From Anaerovibrio slackiae (GTDB lineage: Bacteria > Bacillota > Negativicutes > Selenomonadales > Selenomonadaceae), in contig NZ_VUNR01000012.1 of NCBI RefSeq assembly GCF_009695585.1, positions 1 to 64,000 of the forward strand: DNA of 64,000 bases. The letters are read 5' to 3'. This document shows, piece by piece, positions 8,810-18,698 of the stretch. The notes beneath the pieces are model-generated. The model had not been told where the DNA came from. It saw nothing but the letters and a program-made list of their open reading frames with translations, and did not search any database. Positions within the stretch are counted from its first letter, which is position 1, and each line of letters begins with the position of its first letter. The position numbers and the translations under genes are program-made.

Positions 8810-9427
8810 TCACGACACTCCCACTGCTTGCAAAATTATGTCCAAAGAGCCAGGGTCCGGCACCAGGAAGAAATGTCCCTTGATACCGTCATCATCTGTC
8901 TTGAACTCAGTTTCAATAACTAAGGCATGGTCACCCATCTGACCAAGCTGAACCAACACAACACTGAGAATAGCACCAGCCATATCCATGGCCAGGGCCG
9001 GAATAGATGGCAGCAAGGAAATATTGGTAAAATTGAACAATGCATTCAGGTAAGCACCTGAAAGGATATTTCCTATCTCCATCAATGCGGATTCATCCAT
9101 AAAATCCAGCTTCTGGGTATCACCGTGTGTTTTCCCCATCAGCATATCAACCAGATAAAAAGCACTTTCCTTCGGCAGCAGGAACAAAATATTGCTTGGT
9201 GCCTTGCCGTACACCCTCAGGAACACGCCCACAACCATCGTATCAGGGCCGCCCACCAGGTCCGGCACCTCATCCAACGGAACTATGGATACTCTCGGCA
9301 CATCCATATCAATGCGGCGGCTTATGATCTGTGACAACGCGGTAGCAGAGTTTCCTGCACCTACATTGCCGATCTCCCGCAGCGCATCCATCTGCACCGG
9401 AGAAAGGTTTGCAACATCATCTGACAT
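8810..9427 (-). CDS. cheC: CheY-P phosphatase CheC
   Basis: A 205-residue CheC-family protein with both phosphatase signatures of the E...N type: DALREIGNVGAGNSATALS near the N terminus (residues 14-32) and DESALMEIGNILSGAYLNA in the middle. These remove phosphate from CheY-P during adaptation. It is followed directly by cheD and preceded by cheW, the Bacillus order. No CheZ is visible, consistent with CheC/FliY-type signal termination. Confidence 0.95.
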   Translation of the reverse strand: MSDDVANLSPVQMDALREIGNVGAGNSATALSQIISRRIDMDVPRVSIVPLDEVPDLVGGPDTMVVGVFLRVYGKAPSNILFLLPKESAFYLVDMLMGKTHGDTQKLDFMDESALMEIGNILSGAYLNALFNFTNISLLPSIPALAMDMAGAILSVVLVQLGQMGDHALVIETEFKTDDDGIKGHFFLVPDPGSLDIILQAVGVS

Positions 9428-9464
9428 TTCCTTTATCCCACCAATCTATTTCATGAGGCGAGGA

Positions 9465-9932
9465 TTACTCCTCGCCGCTCAAACCCATAATCTCGCTGAT
9501 ATTCAGCTGAATAATCAGTCGTCCATCCACCTTGCCGATGCCGGAGATAAACTTGGAGCTGGCATCGTTGCCAGCAGTAATAGCCCTCGTTGTATCAATG
9601 TCATCCGCGTTGATGGTACGCACCTCTGTCACAGCATCCACCAGCATGCCTACATACACCTCGTCATACTGCACGATGACGATACGGGTGTTGGCCGTAT
9701 ACGGAGTATCCTCCAGGCCAAGTCGCTTCTTCAGGTCAATCACCGGCAGCACACTGCCACGCAGGTTGACAACGCCCTTGATAAAATCAGGAGCAAATGG
9801 AACTCTGGTAATATCACTGAGGTTCTTTATCTCCTGAACATTCAAAATACTAAAGCCGTATTCCTCGTTTCTCAGCTTGAAGGCGACTACCTGTACCTCG
9901 CCGTCAGCCACTACCTGATCCTCTTTAGCCAT
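9465..9932 (-). CDS. cheW: Chemotaxis coupling protein CheW
   Basis: A 155-residue single CheW domain (VVAFKLRNEEYGFSILNVQE at residues 15-34; VNLRGSVLPVIDLKKRLG around residue 70). It links CheA to chemoreceptors at the inner face of the membrane. AGGGAGG is placed upstream of the ATG. It lies 18 bases after cheA and before cheC. Confidence 0.96.
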   Translation of the reverse strand: MAKEDQVVADGEVQVVAFKLRNEEYGFSILNVQEIKNLSDITRVPFAPDFIKGVVNLRGSVLPVIDLKKRLGLEDTPYTANTRIVIVQYDEVYVGMLVDAVTEVRTINADDIDTTRAITAGNDASSKFISGIGKVDGRLIIQLNISEIMGLSGEE

Positions 9933-9950
9933 CTTCCATACCTCCCTTGA

Positions 9951-12035
9951 TTACATCAACGCGCTGACATCCAGAATCATGGCAACATGGCCATCACCCA
10001 GGATGGTAGCACCGGCCAGCATCTTCAGTCCGGACAGCAGCTTGCCCAGCGTCTTGATAACGATTTCCTGCTGACCAATCAGGTTGTCCACCACAATACC
10101 AATCTTATGATCCCCTACATGGACTACTACCACGAAGATATCATCCTCATCAGTAGCCTCCTTGCCCCTCGGCACGCTCAGTACCTCGTTCAGGCGGGTA
10201 ATAGGGATAATCTGTCCCCTGATTACGATGACCTCCTTGTTCTGGACGGTCTTGATGTCATCAGGCGTAATATTGATGGTGCTGTCAATGGAGCCAAGAG
10301 GAATAGCGTACATCTCATCCTGCACCTTCACCAGCATAGCCTGGATGATAGCCAGGGTAAGAGGCAGCTTGATCTTGAATACGGAACCCTCGTCAATCTT
10401 GGTTTCAACATCCACATGGCCGCCCAGGGACTCAATCTTGCTGCGCACCACGTCCATGCCTACGCCACGGCCGGATACGTCCGTAATCTGCTCCGCAGTG
10501 GAGAAGCCCGGCAGGAAGATAAGCCTTACTGCATCAGCATCAGGCAGCGCATCCGCCTCATCACGGCTGATCATGCCCTTCTCCACAGCCTTGTTGCGGA
10601 TCTTGTCAGCATTGATGCCGGATCCGTCATCAGTAACCATGATGACAACGTTGTTGCCCTCGTGGCGGGCAATCAGCCCTACCTCGCCGGTACGCGGCTT
10701 GCCCTTGGCCTCGCGCTCGTCAGGATGCTCCACGCCATGATCCAGGGAATTTCTCAACAGATGCATCAATGGATCGCCAATCTCGTCGATAACGGTACGG
10801 TCCAGCTCCGTGTCCTCGCCCTCGATAGTCAGGTTGATATCCTTGTTCAGCTCCTTGGCCAGGTCGCGGACCATGCGAGGGAAGCGGTTGAATACCTGGC
10901 TTACAGGCACCATGCGGACCTTCATTACTACGGACTGCAGGTCGGTAGTCACCCTGTCCATCTGCTCCAGCGTCTCTGTCAGCTCCGTCAGGCGATGAGT
11001 CATGCCGATCTGCTCCAGGCGGACCTTGTTGGTAACCAGCTCGCCCACCAGGTTCATCAGGGTATCCAGCTTCTCGATATCAACCCGGACGGACTGGCCT
11101 GCCACATGAGCCTTCTTATCATGCTTGGCGTTATTTGCCGGTGCCTTTGCTGCCGGCTTGGCGGCAGGAGCTGCTGCCTTAGGCGCTGCTGCAGGAGCCG
11201 CTGCCTGGGCTGCCGGCTTAGGTGCCGCAGCAGGTGCCGGTGCCTCCTTAGGAGCTTCCTCCAGGTTAATCTCCGTTACCTTCACGCCGCAGATCTCGGA
11301 GATAGCCGTCACGCCATCCTCCACCTTCTTGGCATCCGCATCCGTTACCAGGCACACATCAAAGCTGTGGTCAAACTTCTCCTGCTCCAGATCCTGTGCC
11401 GGCGGAATGGACTTAATGACATCCCCCAGCTCATCCAGCACGTTCATGACCATGTAGGAGCGGGCAGACTTCAAAAGGCAGGTATCAGCAATCTCCACAT
11501 GCACCCAGTAAGGAATCAGGCCGCTGTTCTTTGCCTCCTTGATGACCAGCATATCGGTGTCATTCAGCTCGCAGCCCTCAGGCATGCCGGAAGCTGCCGC
11601 AGGTGCCGCTGCTGCCCCGCCGTCGGCTTCAGGCCCTTCCTGCTGGACGCTCTCCCCCTTGGCGATGGCATTCACCATGCGCACCAGGTCGGATACATCC
11701 ACCAGGTCCTCGGACTCACCGTTGCCAATGTTCTCCACCATCTCCTGCAAGGAGTCAACGCACTTGAAGATAACATCTATAATCTCAGAGCTTACCTTCA
11801 GCTGTTCCTTCCTGAGCATATCCAGCAGGTTCTCCATGTCATGGGTAAGCTCGGCAGTCTTGGTGTAGCCCATGGTCGCTGACATGCCCTTCAAGGTATG
11901 AGCATTACGGAAAATCTCATTGAGCACAGATAAATCCTCAGGATCATTTTCCAGACTCAGCAGGCCATCATTCAGAGACTGCAAATGTTCCCGTGACTCA
12001 TCCAAAAACATTTCCATGTACTGATTTGTTTCCAT
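9951..12035 (-). CDS. cheA: Chemotaxis histidine kinase CheA
   Basis: A 694-residue CheA with all domains: P1 with phosphorylated His46 (RNAHTLKGMSATMGY), a CheY-binding P2 region (about residues 150-260), an Ala/Pro/Lys-rich linker (about 265-310), dimerisation P3, the ATP-binding P4 (HLLRNSLDHGVEHP, DDGSGI, GRGVGMDVV) and the CheW-like P5 at the C terminus. It autophosphorylates in response to receptor state and passes phosphate to CheY and CheB. The start has GGGGGAA upstream. It follows cheB by 19 bases. Confidence 0.97.
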   Translation of the reverse strand: METNQYMEMFLDESREHLQSLNDGLLSLENDPEDLSVLNEIFRNAHTLKGMSATMGYTKTAELTHDMENLLDMLRKEQLKVSSEIIDVIFKCVDSLQEMVENIGNGESEDLVDVSDLVRMVNAIAKGESVQQEGPEADGGAAAAPAAASGMPEGCELNDTDMLVIKEAKNSGLIPYWVHVEIADTCLLKSARSYMVMNVLDELGDVIKSIPPAQDLEQEKFDHSFDVCLVTDADAKKVEDGVTAISEICGVKVTEINLEEAPKEAPAPAAAPKPAAQAAAPAAAPKAAAPAAKPAAKAPANNAKHDKKAHVAGQSVRVDIEKLDTLMNLVGELVTNKVRLEQIGMTHRLTELTETLEQMDRVTTDLQSVVMKVRMVPVSQVFNRFPRMVRDLAKELNKDINLTIEGEDTELDRTVIDEIGDPLMHLLRNSLDHGVEHPDEREAKGKPRTGEVGLIARHEGNNVVIMVTDDGSGINADKIRNKAVEKGMISRDEADALPDADAVRLIFLPGFSTAEQITDVSGRGVGMDVVRSKIESLGGHVDVETKIDEGSVFKIKLPLTLAIIQAMLVKVQDEMYAIPLGSIDSTINITPDDIKTVQNKEVIVIRGQIIPITRLNEVLSVPRGKEATDEDDIFVVVVHVGDHKIGIVVDNLIGQQEIVIKTLGKLLSGLKMLAGATILGDGHVAMILDVSALM

Positions 12036-12054
12036 TTCTATTCCCCCTGATTGA

Positions 12055-13287
12055 TTAATTCCTAACTCGCTTCATAATTGCATCCGCTACCTGTCCCACA
12101 GGCAGTATCTCGTCTGCAATGCCCGCCTCTACAACGGATTTCGGCATGCCGTACACAACGCAGGTCTCATCTGACTCAGCTATTACATAGCCGCCAGCCC
12201 TCTTGATCTTCTTCATACCTGCTGCACCATCACAGCCCATGCCTGTCAGAATAACCGAAACTATATCTCCCCCGTATTTTACCACGGAGTCAAACATTAC
12301 ATCCACTGCCGGCCTGTGGGACGCCAGCGGAGGATCTTGATTCAAGGAAATCTCCCTCTTGGAAGCATTTCCTGTCACCGTAAGGTGATAACCTCCCGGA
12401 GCAATATATACATGCCCCGGCAGGATAGGCTCCCCATCCTCTGCCTCCTTCACTGTTACCTGGGACATGCCATTCAGCCTCTCCGCCAGCGACTTGGTAA
12501 AGCCTGCCGGCATGTGCTGCACCACTACCATGCCGCAGGGCATATTGCCCGGCAGCTTCGGTATCACCTGCTGCAGCGCCCTTGGGCCACCTGTGGAGGT
12601 CCCCAGTGCCACCAGCTTCGTGCCGGAGCCTGAGCTGCTGTAGCTGCTGTAAACAGGCGCCGCCTTCTTCTTCAGCAGCGGATTATCCCGCTTTGCCATC
12701 ATGCCGGTCAGCCCCTGCTTATGCTGCTGCACCGAGGCCGCCAGCTTCTCCTGAGCCGATTGCGGCTTTATAGAGGCAGCTGTCTGAGGCTGGGCTACAT
12801 TGTAACCTTTCTTCTCAAATATATTAATTCGCCTTAAATTCCCAGCTTCCTGCTTTTTGGCAAAAATATTCTTATTTATTTTTGATTTATTTATTTTAGC
12901 CCCTGCCACGCTGCGGCATTTTTCGATAATCTCCGACTCTATGGCATCAATCTTGGAGATGGAACCACCGGTCTTGCACAGAAAATCCACCGCGCCCAGC
13001 TCCAGTGCCCTGATGGTCTCGTCAGCCCCCTTCTTGGTCAGGCTGCTGAACATCAGCACGGGCACAGGGCAGTCCTTCATGATAACCTCCAAGGCACTGA
13101 GCCCGTCCATCACCGGCATATTTATATCCAGCGTCAGAAGGTCAGGCCGTTCCTTCGCCACCAGCTTGACGGCTTCCCTGCCATCCCTGGCAGTCCCCAC
13201 CACCTGGAAGCCAGGCGTCTTCTCAAACAGGTCTGACAACACCTTGCGCATAAATGCCGAATCATCTGCAACAACTACGCGAATCAT
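12055..13287 (-). CDS. cheB: Chemotaxis response regulator methylesterase CheB
   Basis: A 410-residue CheB. The receiver domain has phospho-acceptor Asp54 (LDINMPVMDG) and the C-terminal esterase has its Ser (LGTSTGGP), His (VVVQHMPAGF) and Asp (TGMGCDGAAG). It removes methyl groups from, and deamidates, chemoreceptors. The linker is unusually long (about residues 125-215) and its first part is Lys/Asn/Ile-rich with a near repeat (NKSKINKN), encoded by AT-rich DNA. No cheR is in the window. Confidence 0.95.
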   Translation of the reverse strand: MIRVVVADDSAFMRKVLSDLFEKTPGFQVVGTARDGREAVKLVAKERPDLLTLDINMPVMDGLSALEVIMKDCPVPVLMFSSLTKKGADETIRALELGAVDFLCKTGGSISKIDAIESEIIEKCRSVAGAKINKSKINKNIFAKKQEAGNLRRINIFEKKGYNVAQPQTAASIKPQSAQEKLAASVQQHKQGLTGMMAKRDNPLLKKKAAPVYSSYSSSGSGTKLVALGTSTGGPRALQQVIPKLPGNMPCGMVVVQHMPAGFTKSLAERLNGMSQVTVKEAEDGEPILPGHVYIAPGGYHLTVTGNASKREISLNQDPPLASHRPAVDVMFDSVVKYGGDIVSVILTGMGCDGAAGMKKIKRAGGYVIAESDETCVVYGMPKSVVEAGIADEILPVGQVADAIMKRVRN

Positions 13288-13301
13288 GATACCGCCCCCT
13301 A

Positions 13302-13982
13302 TTATTTCTTGCCAATCCCCTTTGCCAGGCTCTGCCTCTGTATATCAAAAATAAACTTCACCAGCCTATTCTGATGCTGCCTGCTCAAATCCAGGAACTG
13401 GAACCCCACATGAAAAACATTATCTCCTGCTGCAGCCACCTTGACACAGCGTACAACCTTGCCCGTGATGCGCAGCATGCCTACCCCTGGAATATTATCC
13501 AGCTCCAGCACCGCCTTGCTGCCCAGGGGCAGCATAGTCTCATTCATCACGGCCAGGCCGCCGCCGCTGATGTCAACAGCCTTGGTGAAAATCATGCCCC
13601 CCATGGCACCATTCTCATCCAGTGGCCGCAAAATCACAGGATAATCAACGGAAATCCTGACGAACTCCCGGTTCTGCACCTTTTCCACAAACTCAGGCTT
13701 CCTGACAAACCAGACAGGAATCGGCGCCTTGCCCTTGTCCAGGTACACTGTCCTGAACTGGTAATAGCAGCCCTCCCCTGCCATCCTGCACACCATTTCC
13801 TCTCCCGGCATGGGAATAACCGGCACGCCCTTCTCATCCACCGGCATGGCAACCATCAGCTTGTTGCCGGATATATCCTCGACTCTGCTGGCAACGCCAT
13901 TTTCCGTGCTCAGCGGAAAAAATGTCAGCCGCGCCCCTATCTTCAGCACCATATCCGCCGGCTTTCTCTCGCCCTTTCTCAT
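13302..13982 (-). CDS. PilZ-domain flagellar brake protein (YcgR type)
   Basis: A 226-residue protein with an N-terminal YcgR-like domain and a C-terminal PilZ domain. The c-di-GMP signature is present: the RxxxR motif in NREFVRIS (about residue 106) and DISGGGL about 40 residues later. Such proteins slow or reverse the flagellar motor when c-di-GMP is high. It is placed between flhG and cheB, as in other Firmicute motility clusters. Confidence 0.88.
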   Translation of the reverse strand: MRKGERKPADMVLKIGARLTFFPLSTENGVASRVEDISGNKLMVAMPVDEKGVPVIPMPGEEMVCRMAGEGCYYQFRTVYLDKGKAPIPVWFVRKPEFVEKVQNREFVRISVDYPVILRPLDENGAMGGMIFTKAVDISGGGLAVMNETMLPLGSKAVLELDNIPGVGMLRITGKVVRCVKVAAAGDNVFHVGFQFLDLSRQHQNRLVKFIFDIQRQSLAKGIGKK

Positions 13983-14078
13983 CTTGCAAACCTACCCCTT
14001 GACCACAAATCAAATCCAAAAATCAAAATACAATTATCACTATCTATTTTATCGAAAAATACTTACTATTGCAAAATA

Positions 14079-14993
14079 TTAGTGCATATTATGGAAAAAT
14101 TTTCTCAAAAATCCCTGCCAGCCCAGCTTTACCCGCTGCGGACGTCCTGACAAAAGGCTATTTGCCAAGGCTTCCACGCATTTTGCCGCCAGTGAATCAG
14201 GATACGCCGCCAAAAGGGGCACCTGACGCCTGACCGCCTTCATCATGCTGGCATCATCAAAGACAAAGCCCAGGGATTTCAGCTCCATGTGCAGGAACCT
14301 TTCCGCCGTGCAGATCAGCTTGCTGGCAGTCTCCGTGCTCTCCACCATATCGTAGACCCGGTTCACCACCAGCCTGATAGGCTGGGTAGCCTCCAGCTGG
14401 CGGTATGACTTCAGCACCGCATAGCCGTCCGTCAGCGCCGTAGGCTCCGGCGTGATCACCAGCAGCACCTCGTCAGAGGCCATGATAAAATCCAGCACGT
14501 TCCTGCCAACGCCTGCACCGGTGTCCACCAGGATAATATCAGCCCACTCGTCGCAGGCAGACAGCTTGCTGAAAATCATCTGACGCTGCATGACCGTCAG
14601 CTCCCCGGCATGCTCCATGCCGGAGCCGCCGGATATGTAGCTTACGCCATACGGCCCCCGGATGAGGACATCCTCCAGCTGCACATTCTCCCTGGCAAGG
14701 GACAACAGGGTATTCCGGGAGCTGGTGCCCAGCAGCACGTCCACGTTGGCCGTGCCCAGGTCCGCATCCACGATAATCACCCTTTTCCCCTTCTTGCCCA
14801 GGGCTATGGCAAGATTGACCGTCAGGTTGGTCTTGCCCACGCCACCCTTGCCGCTGGTGACGGCTATCACCCGTGCCCCGCCAGGCAGCGGCATGGAGGT
14901 TCCCCCCTGCGCAGTTTCCTTCTGCAGGCCCCCTGCGCCGCCAGAAATTTTTCGTTCCACAAGCTTTCTCAGCCTGGTCGCCTGATCCTCCAT
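14079..14993 (-). CDS. flhG: MinD-like ATPase FlhG (YlxH), flagellar placement
   Basis: A 304-residue ParA/MinD-family ATPase. The deviant Walker A is VTSGKGGVGKTNLTVNLA (about residues 46-63), Walker A' is IIVDADLGTANVD, and Walker B lies in ILVDTGAGVG. An N-terminal short region (MEDQATRLRKLVE) matches the FlhF-activating segment of FlhG proteins. It works with FlhF to set flagellar number and position. It begins five bases after flhF. Confidence 0.93.
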   Translation of the reverse strand: MEDQATRLRKLVERKISGGAGGLQKETAQGGTSMPLPGGARVIAVTSGKGGVGKTNLTVNLAIALGKKGKRVIIVDADLGTANVDVLLGTSSRNTLLSLARENVQLEDVLIRGPYGVSYISGGSGMEHAGELTVMQRQMIFSKLSACDEWADIILVDTGAGVGRNVLDFIMASDEVLLVITPEPTALTDGYAVLKSYRQLEATQPIRLVVNRVYDMVESTETASKLICTAERFLHMELKSLGFVFDDASMMKAVRRQVPLLAAYPDSLAAKCVEALANSLLSGRPQRVKLGWQGFLRKFFHNMH

Positions 14994-14998
14994 ACCTC

Positions 14999-16603
14999 TT
15001 ACCTCAGCAAAAGCTCTGCCAGCCTCTCCACACTGGCAGGCTCAATATCATCAGGTACGCTCTGCCCATTGGTGATATAGGACAACGCCACCTTACGCCT
15101 ATGCAATATATTCAGGATAATCCCATGGGTTCCTGTCTCGTCAACCTTCGTAAATATCACCCTGTCCGGCTGGCATATGGAGAAATTCTCCAAAAGCTCC
15201 ACACCGTCACTGGTCTTGGTGGTTGCGCTCATTACCAGATGCTTCTCAATATCGGCATCTATGCTCAAAAGCCCGCTGAGCTCCTTCATCTGATACTCAT
15301 TATACTGGCTTCTGCCGGCAGTATCAATCAAAATCAGCTGCTTGTCCTTGTGCTTTTCAATGGCCTTCCTGAGAGCCTCAGGATTGTAGACAATCTCCAG
15401 GGGCAGTCCCAGGATATCCGAATAGGTCTTCAGCTGCTCCACCGCAGAAATCCTGTAGGTATCCGCCGTAATCAGCGCCACCCTGGCTCCCTGCTCCAGC
15501 ACGAATTTCGCTGCAATCTTCGCCAGCGTTGTAGTCTTGCCCACACCGGTAGGGCCAATCAATGCCACCACCTTCGGCTTGTTAGAATATAACGTAATGC
15601 CGTTGGCGACACGGATTGCCTTGCGTATATACTTTTCCAGGGCATTGGCTGCCTTCACCGAGTTGCTTGGTGCCAGAATCTCCGTACCGTTCAGCTTGGC
15701 AATCATGTCCTGAATAATCTTCTCCGTCACTTCCTGGGACTGCATGGCATTCTGCAAGGTAGGAACGGCATCCCCTGCCCCCTTGTTCCTGCTCATCTCC
15801 ATCAGCATGGCCTTCATTTCCTCCAGCTGATTCTGCAAATCCCTGATTTCCTCGTCCTTGCCGGATTCGTCAGGGGCTGCCTTCTCCGGCTGATCATCAG
15901 CCACAGAAGCCTCAGAAACCTCAGCAGGAGCTTCCGGCTGCACCTCTTCCTTTGCAGCTGCCTCCTCCGCCTTTGCCACCTCAATCTTGGCAGGCTCAGG
16001 CTCCGCAGCCGCCCGTACCTGTTCAGCAGCCACAGGCTCCACAGGCGCCGGTTCCACCGGCTGCATCGGCTGCATCATCTCAGACACCGGCTCGGCAGCC
16101 ACCGCTGCCGCTATATCCACCTCAACCGGCTCATTGGCCGCCTCCTGGGCCTGATTGACGCTGGCAAGCACCTCCCCGAAGGTCTGGCTGGGAGTATTCT
16201 GCGCCATGGCATGGCTGATTGCCTCCATGGTTCCTGCCGTCTGATACTGGTTGACAGCCGACCTTGGCGTAAAATTCGCCAGCGTTGCCGAGATAGATGA
16301 AATATCCGCCTCCGGCACGCCATAGGACTGCTGCCCCGCAGCCTCCCTGGCAGCAGCCCTGCTGCTCCTGGCCTCTGCCGCTGCCTGCAGCACAGCCTCA
16401 TTGACCGGCGCCACAGGTGCAGGCTTGGAGGCCTCATCCTCCACGGCGGCAATCACCTCTACCACTTCCTTGCTGTGAAAGCCCAGGATGCCGCCCTTTT
16501 TCGTCTTGCTCGTATGAAGTATTACAGCATCCACACCCAGTTCCGCCTTGACATTGGCCATGGCCTCCTTCAGTGTAGGCGCCTTAAAGCTCTTGATAAG
16601 CAT
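14999..16603 (-). CDS. flhF: SRP-like GTPase FlhF
   Basis: A 534-residue FlhF. The N-terminal B domain (MLIKSFKAPTLKEAMANVK) is followed by a long Ala/Glu/Pro-rich linker (about residues 70-260), then the NG GTPase domain with GPTGVGKTTTLAKIAAKF, DTAGR and TKVDETG. It is larger than Bacillus FlhF because of the linker. It targets the first flagellar parts to the membrane site. Its ATG follows the flhA stop with no gap, which suggests coupled translation. Confidence 0.96.
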   Translation of the reverse strand: MLIKSFKAPTLKEAMANVKAELGVDAVILHTSKTKKGGILGFHSKEVVEVIAAVEDEASKPAPVAPVNEAVLQAAAEARSSRAAAREAAGQQSYGVPEADISSISATLANFTPRSAVNQYQTAGTMEAISHAMAQNTPSQTFGEVLASVNQAQEAANEPVEVDIAAAVAAEPVSEMMQPMQPVEPAPVEPVAAEQVRAAAEPEPAKIEVAKAEEAAAKEEVQPEAPAEVSEASVADDQPEKAAPDESGKDEEIRDLQNQLEEMKAMLMEMSRNKGAGDAVPTLQNAMQSQEVTEKIIQDMIAKLNGTEILAPSNSVKAANALEKYIRKAIRVANGITLYSNKPKVVALIGPTGVGKTTTLAKIAAKFVLEQGARVALITADTYRISAVEQLKTYSDILGLPLEIVYNPEALRKAIEKHKDKQLILIDTAGRSQYNEYQMKELSGLLSIDADIEKHLVMSATTKTSDGVELLENFSICQPDRVIFTKVDETGTHGIILNILHRRKVALSYITNGQSVPDDIEPASVERLAELLLR

Positions 16604-18676
16604 TTACAGCTTCACCACCCCAATAATCTGAATCTCTACAGACTGGTCTATCTCTGCATGTGACAGGACAATAATGCCCGGCACAGAACGCTCAACTAAC
16701 TTCCTGAAATACAATCTCACTGTCGGGCTGGTCAGGGCAATCGGCTGATAGCCCATGTCCGTCAGCTTCTGCAGCTCCTTGCCCAGGGAATTCAGCAGCT
16801 TCTGCATGGTATCAGGGTCCATGCTCACATAGGAGCCCCGCTCCGTGCGCTGGACAGCCCCGGCAATCTTGTTCTCAATGGCAGGGTCCAGCGTAATACA
16901 GGTCAGCTGGTTGTTCTGCACATACTGCTGGGTAATCTGCCTTGCCATGGCATGGCGCACATACTCCGTCAGAATCTCAGTATCCTTGGTGGCCTGTGCA
17001 TAATCTGCCAGCACCTCCAGGATAGTAGCCATATCCCTGATGGAAATGCGCTCCCTGAGGAGATTTGCCAGCACCTTCTGAATATCGCCCACGCCCAGAA
17101 GGTCCGGAATAACCTCGTCCACCAGGGACTGGTTGGTCTTCTTGGCGTTGTCGATAAGGTTCTGGGTTTCCTGACGGCCCAGGATTTCATCCGCATGAGC
17201 CTTGATGACCTCCGTAAGATGGGTGGCAAGCACGGATACCGCATCCACCACCGTATAGCCATTCAGCTCCGCCTGCTCACGGGAGGCCTCAGGAATCCAC
17301 AGGGCAGGCAGCCCGAAGGCCGGCTCTATAGTCTCAATGCCCTGAATTTCCTCAAAGACAGTACCTGAATTCATGGCCAGGAAGTGGTCCAGCAAAAGCT
17401 CCCCCTTGGCAATCTCAATGCCCTTCAGCTTGATGATATAAGCATTTGGCTTAATCTGAATGTTATCCCTGATACGGATGGTAGGCACCACCAAACCAAG
17501 CTCCAAGGCACACTGGCGGCGAATCATCACAATGCGGTCCAGCAGGTCTCCCCCCTGTCCCGTATCCACCAGGGGAATCAGGCTGTAGCCGATTTCCAGC
17601 TCCATAGGGTCCACCTGCAAAAGAGAAACGATATTCTCCGGCTTGGTTGCCTCGCTCTTGGTCTTCTCCTTCTTCTCCACCACGGCAGTCTCCTCTACCT
17701 TCTTGTCTCCTGCCGCAATCTGCCTGCCGATAATGCCGCAGGCAACAGCCAGCACCATAAACGGCAGCCCCGGCAGCCCCGGCACACATGCCATAGCCGC
17801 CAGCACGCCGCAGACGATATAGAACACCCTTGGCTTCGCCCCCAGCTGATGGATAAGGTCATACCCCAGGTTGCTCTCGGAAGCCGCACGGGTAACGATG
17901 ATACCGGTAGCCGTGGAAATCAGCAGGGCAGGAATCTGATTTACCAGTCCCTCGCCCACGGTCAGCAGGGTATAGTTCTGCAGCGCCTGCTCCACAGTCA
18001 TATTGCGCTGCACCATGCCGATGACGAAGCCGCCGATGATGTTAATAAAGATAATGATAATAGCCGCGATGGCATCACCCTTGACGAACTTGCTGGCACC
18101 ATCCATGGCACCGTAGAAGTCAGCCTCCCGCTGAATCTTCTTTCTGCGCTCGCTGGCCTCCGCATCGGTAATGGCACCCTGATTCAAATCCGCATCAATG
18201 GCCATCTGCTTACCAGGCATAGCATCCAGGGTGAAGCGTGCCGATACCTCTGCCACGCGCTCCGCGCCCTTGGTAATAACCATGAACTGGATAATAATCA
18301 GAATGACGAAAATGATAAAGCCTACTACTGCATTACCGCCCACAACGAAGTTACCGAAGGAGCTGATGAGCTCCCCTGCATAACCCTCCAGCAAAATAAG
18401 CCTGGTAGAGGAAACATTCAATGCCAGCCGGAACAGGGTTGTAATCAGCAAAAGGGACGGGAACACGGACAAATCCAGTGCCTCCACATTGTAAATAGCA
18501 CTCATCACAACCACCAGTGCCAGGGTAATGTTCATGCACAGCAGCAAATCCAGCAGCAGGGTAGGCAGCGGAATAATCATCATAACGACAATTGTTACGA
18601 TGCCCACCGCAATCATTACGTCACTATATTTCTTTACAAAGCCAACCTTCTCGGCGGCCATAACCGATGCAGCCAT
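16604..18676 (-). CDS. flhA: Flagellar export gate protein FlhA
   Basis: A 690-residue FlhA with eight N-terminal membrane helices, the conserved FHIPEP-region equivalent (ARFTLDAMPGKQMAIDADLN) in the large loop, and a cytoplasmic C-terminal domain of about 350 residues that binds chaperone-substrate pairs. It uses proton motive force in type III flagellar export. It lies between flhB and flhF. Confidence 0.97.
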   Translation of the reverse strand: MAASVMAAEKVGFVKKYSDVMIAVGIVTIVVMMIIPLPTLLLDLLLCMNITLALVVVMSAIYNVEALDLSVFPSLLLITTLFRLALNVSSTRLILLEGYAGELISSFGNFVVGGNAVVGFIIFVILIIIQFMVITKGAERVAEVSARFTLDAMPGKQMAIDADLNQGAITDAEASERRKKIQREADFYGAMDGASKFVKGDAIAAIIIIFINIIGGFVIGMVQRNMTVEQALQNYTLLTVGEGLVNQIPALLISTATGIIVTRAASESNLGYDLIHQLGAKPRVFYIVCGVLAAMACVPGLPGLPFMVLAVACGIIGRQIAAGDKKVEETAVVEKKEKTKSEATKPENIVSLLQVDPMELEIGYSLIPLVDTGQGGDLLDRIVMIRRQCALELGLVVPTIRIRDNIQIKPNAYIIKLKGIEIAKGELLLDHFLAMNSGTVFEEIQGIETIEPAFGLPALWIPEASREQAELNGYTVVDAVSVLATHLTEVIKAHADEILGRQETQNLIDNAKKTNQSLVDEVIPDLLGVGDIQKVLANLLRERISIRDMATILEVLADYAQATKDTEILTEYVRHAMARQITQQYVQNNQLTCITLDPAIENKIAGAVQRTERGSYVSMDPDTMQKLLNSLGKELQKLTDMGYQPIALTSPTVRLYFRKLVERSVPGIIVLSHAEIDQSVEIQIIGVVKL

Positions 18677-18698
18677 AATCTATCTCCTGCTCTCTATC

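Noticed and set aside
9987-11882. Plus-strand frame of 631 codons
   Set aside because: Exactly antisense to cheA; composition (His, Leu, Gln, Arg) is typical of a shadow of a GC-rich gene.
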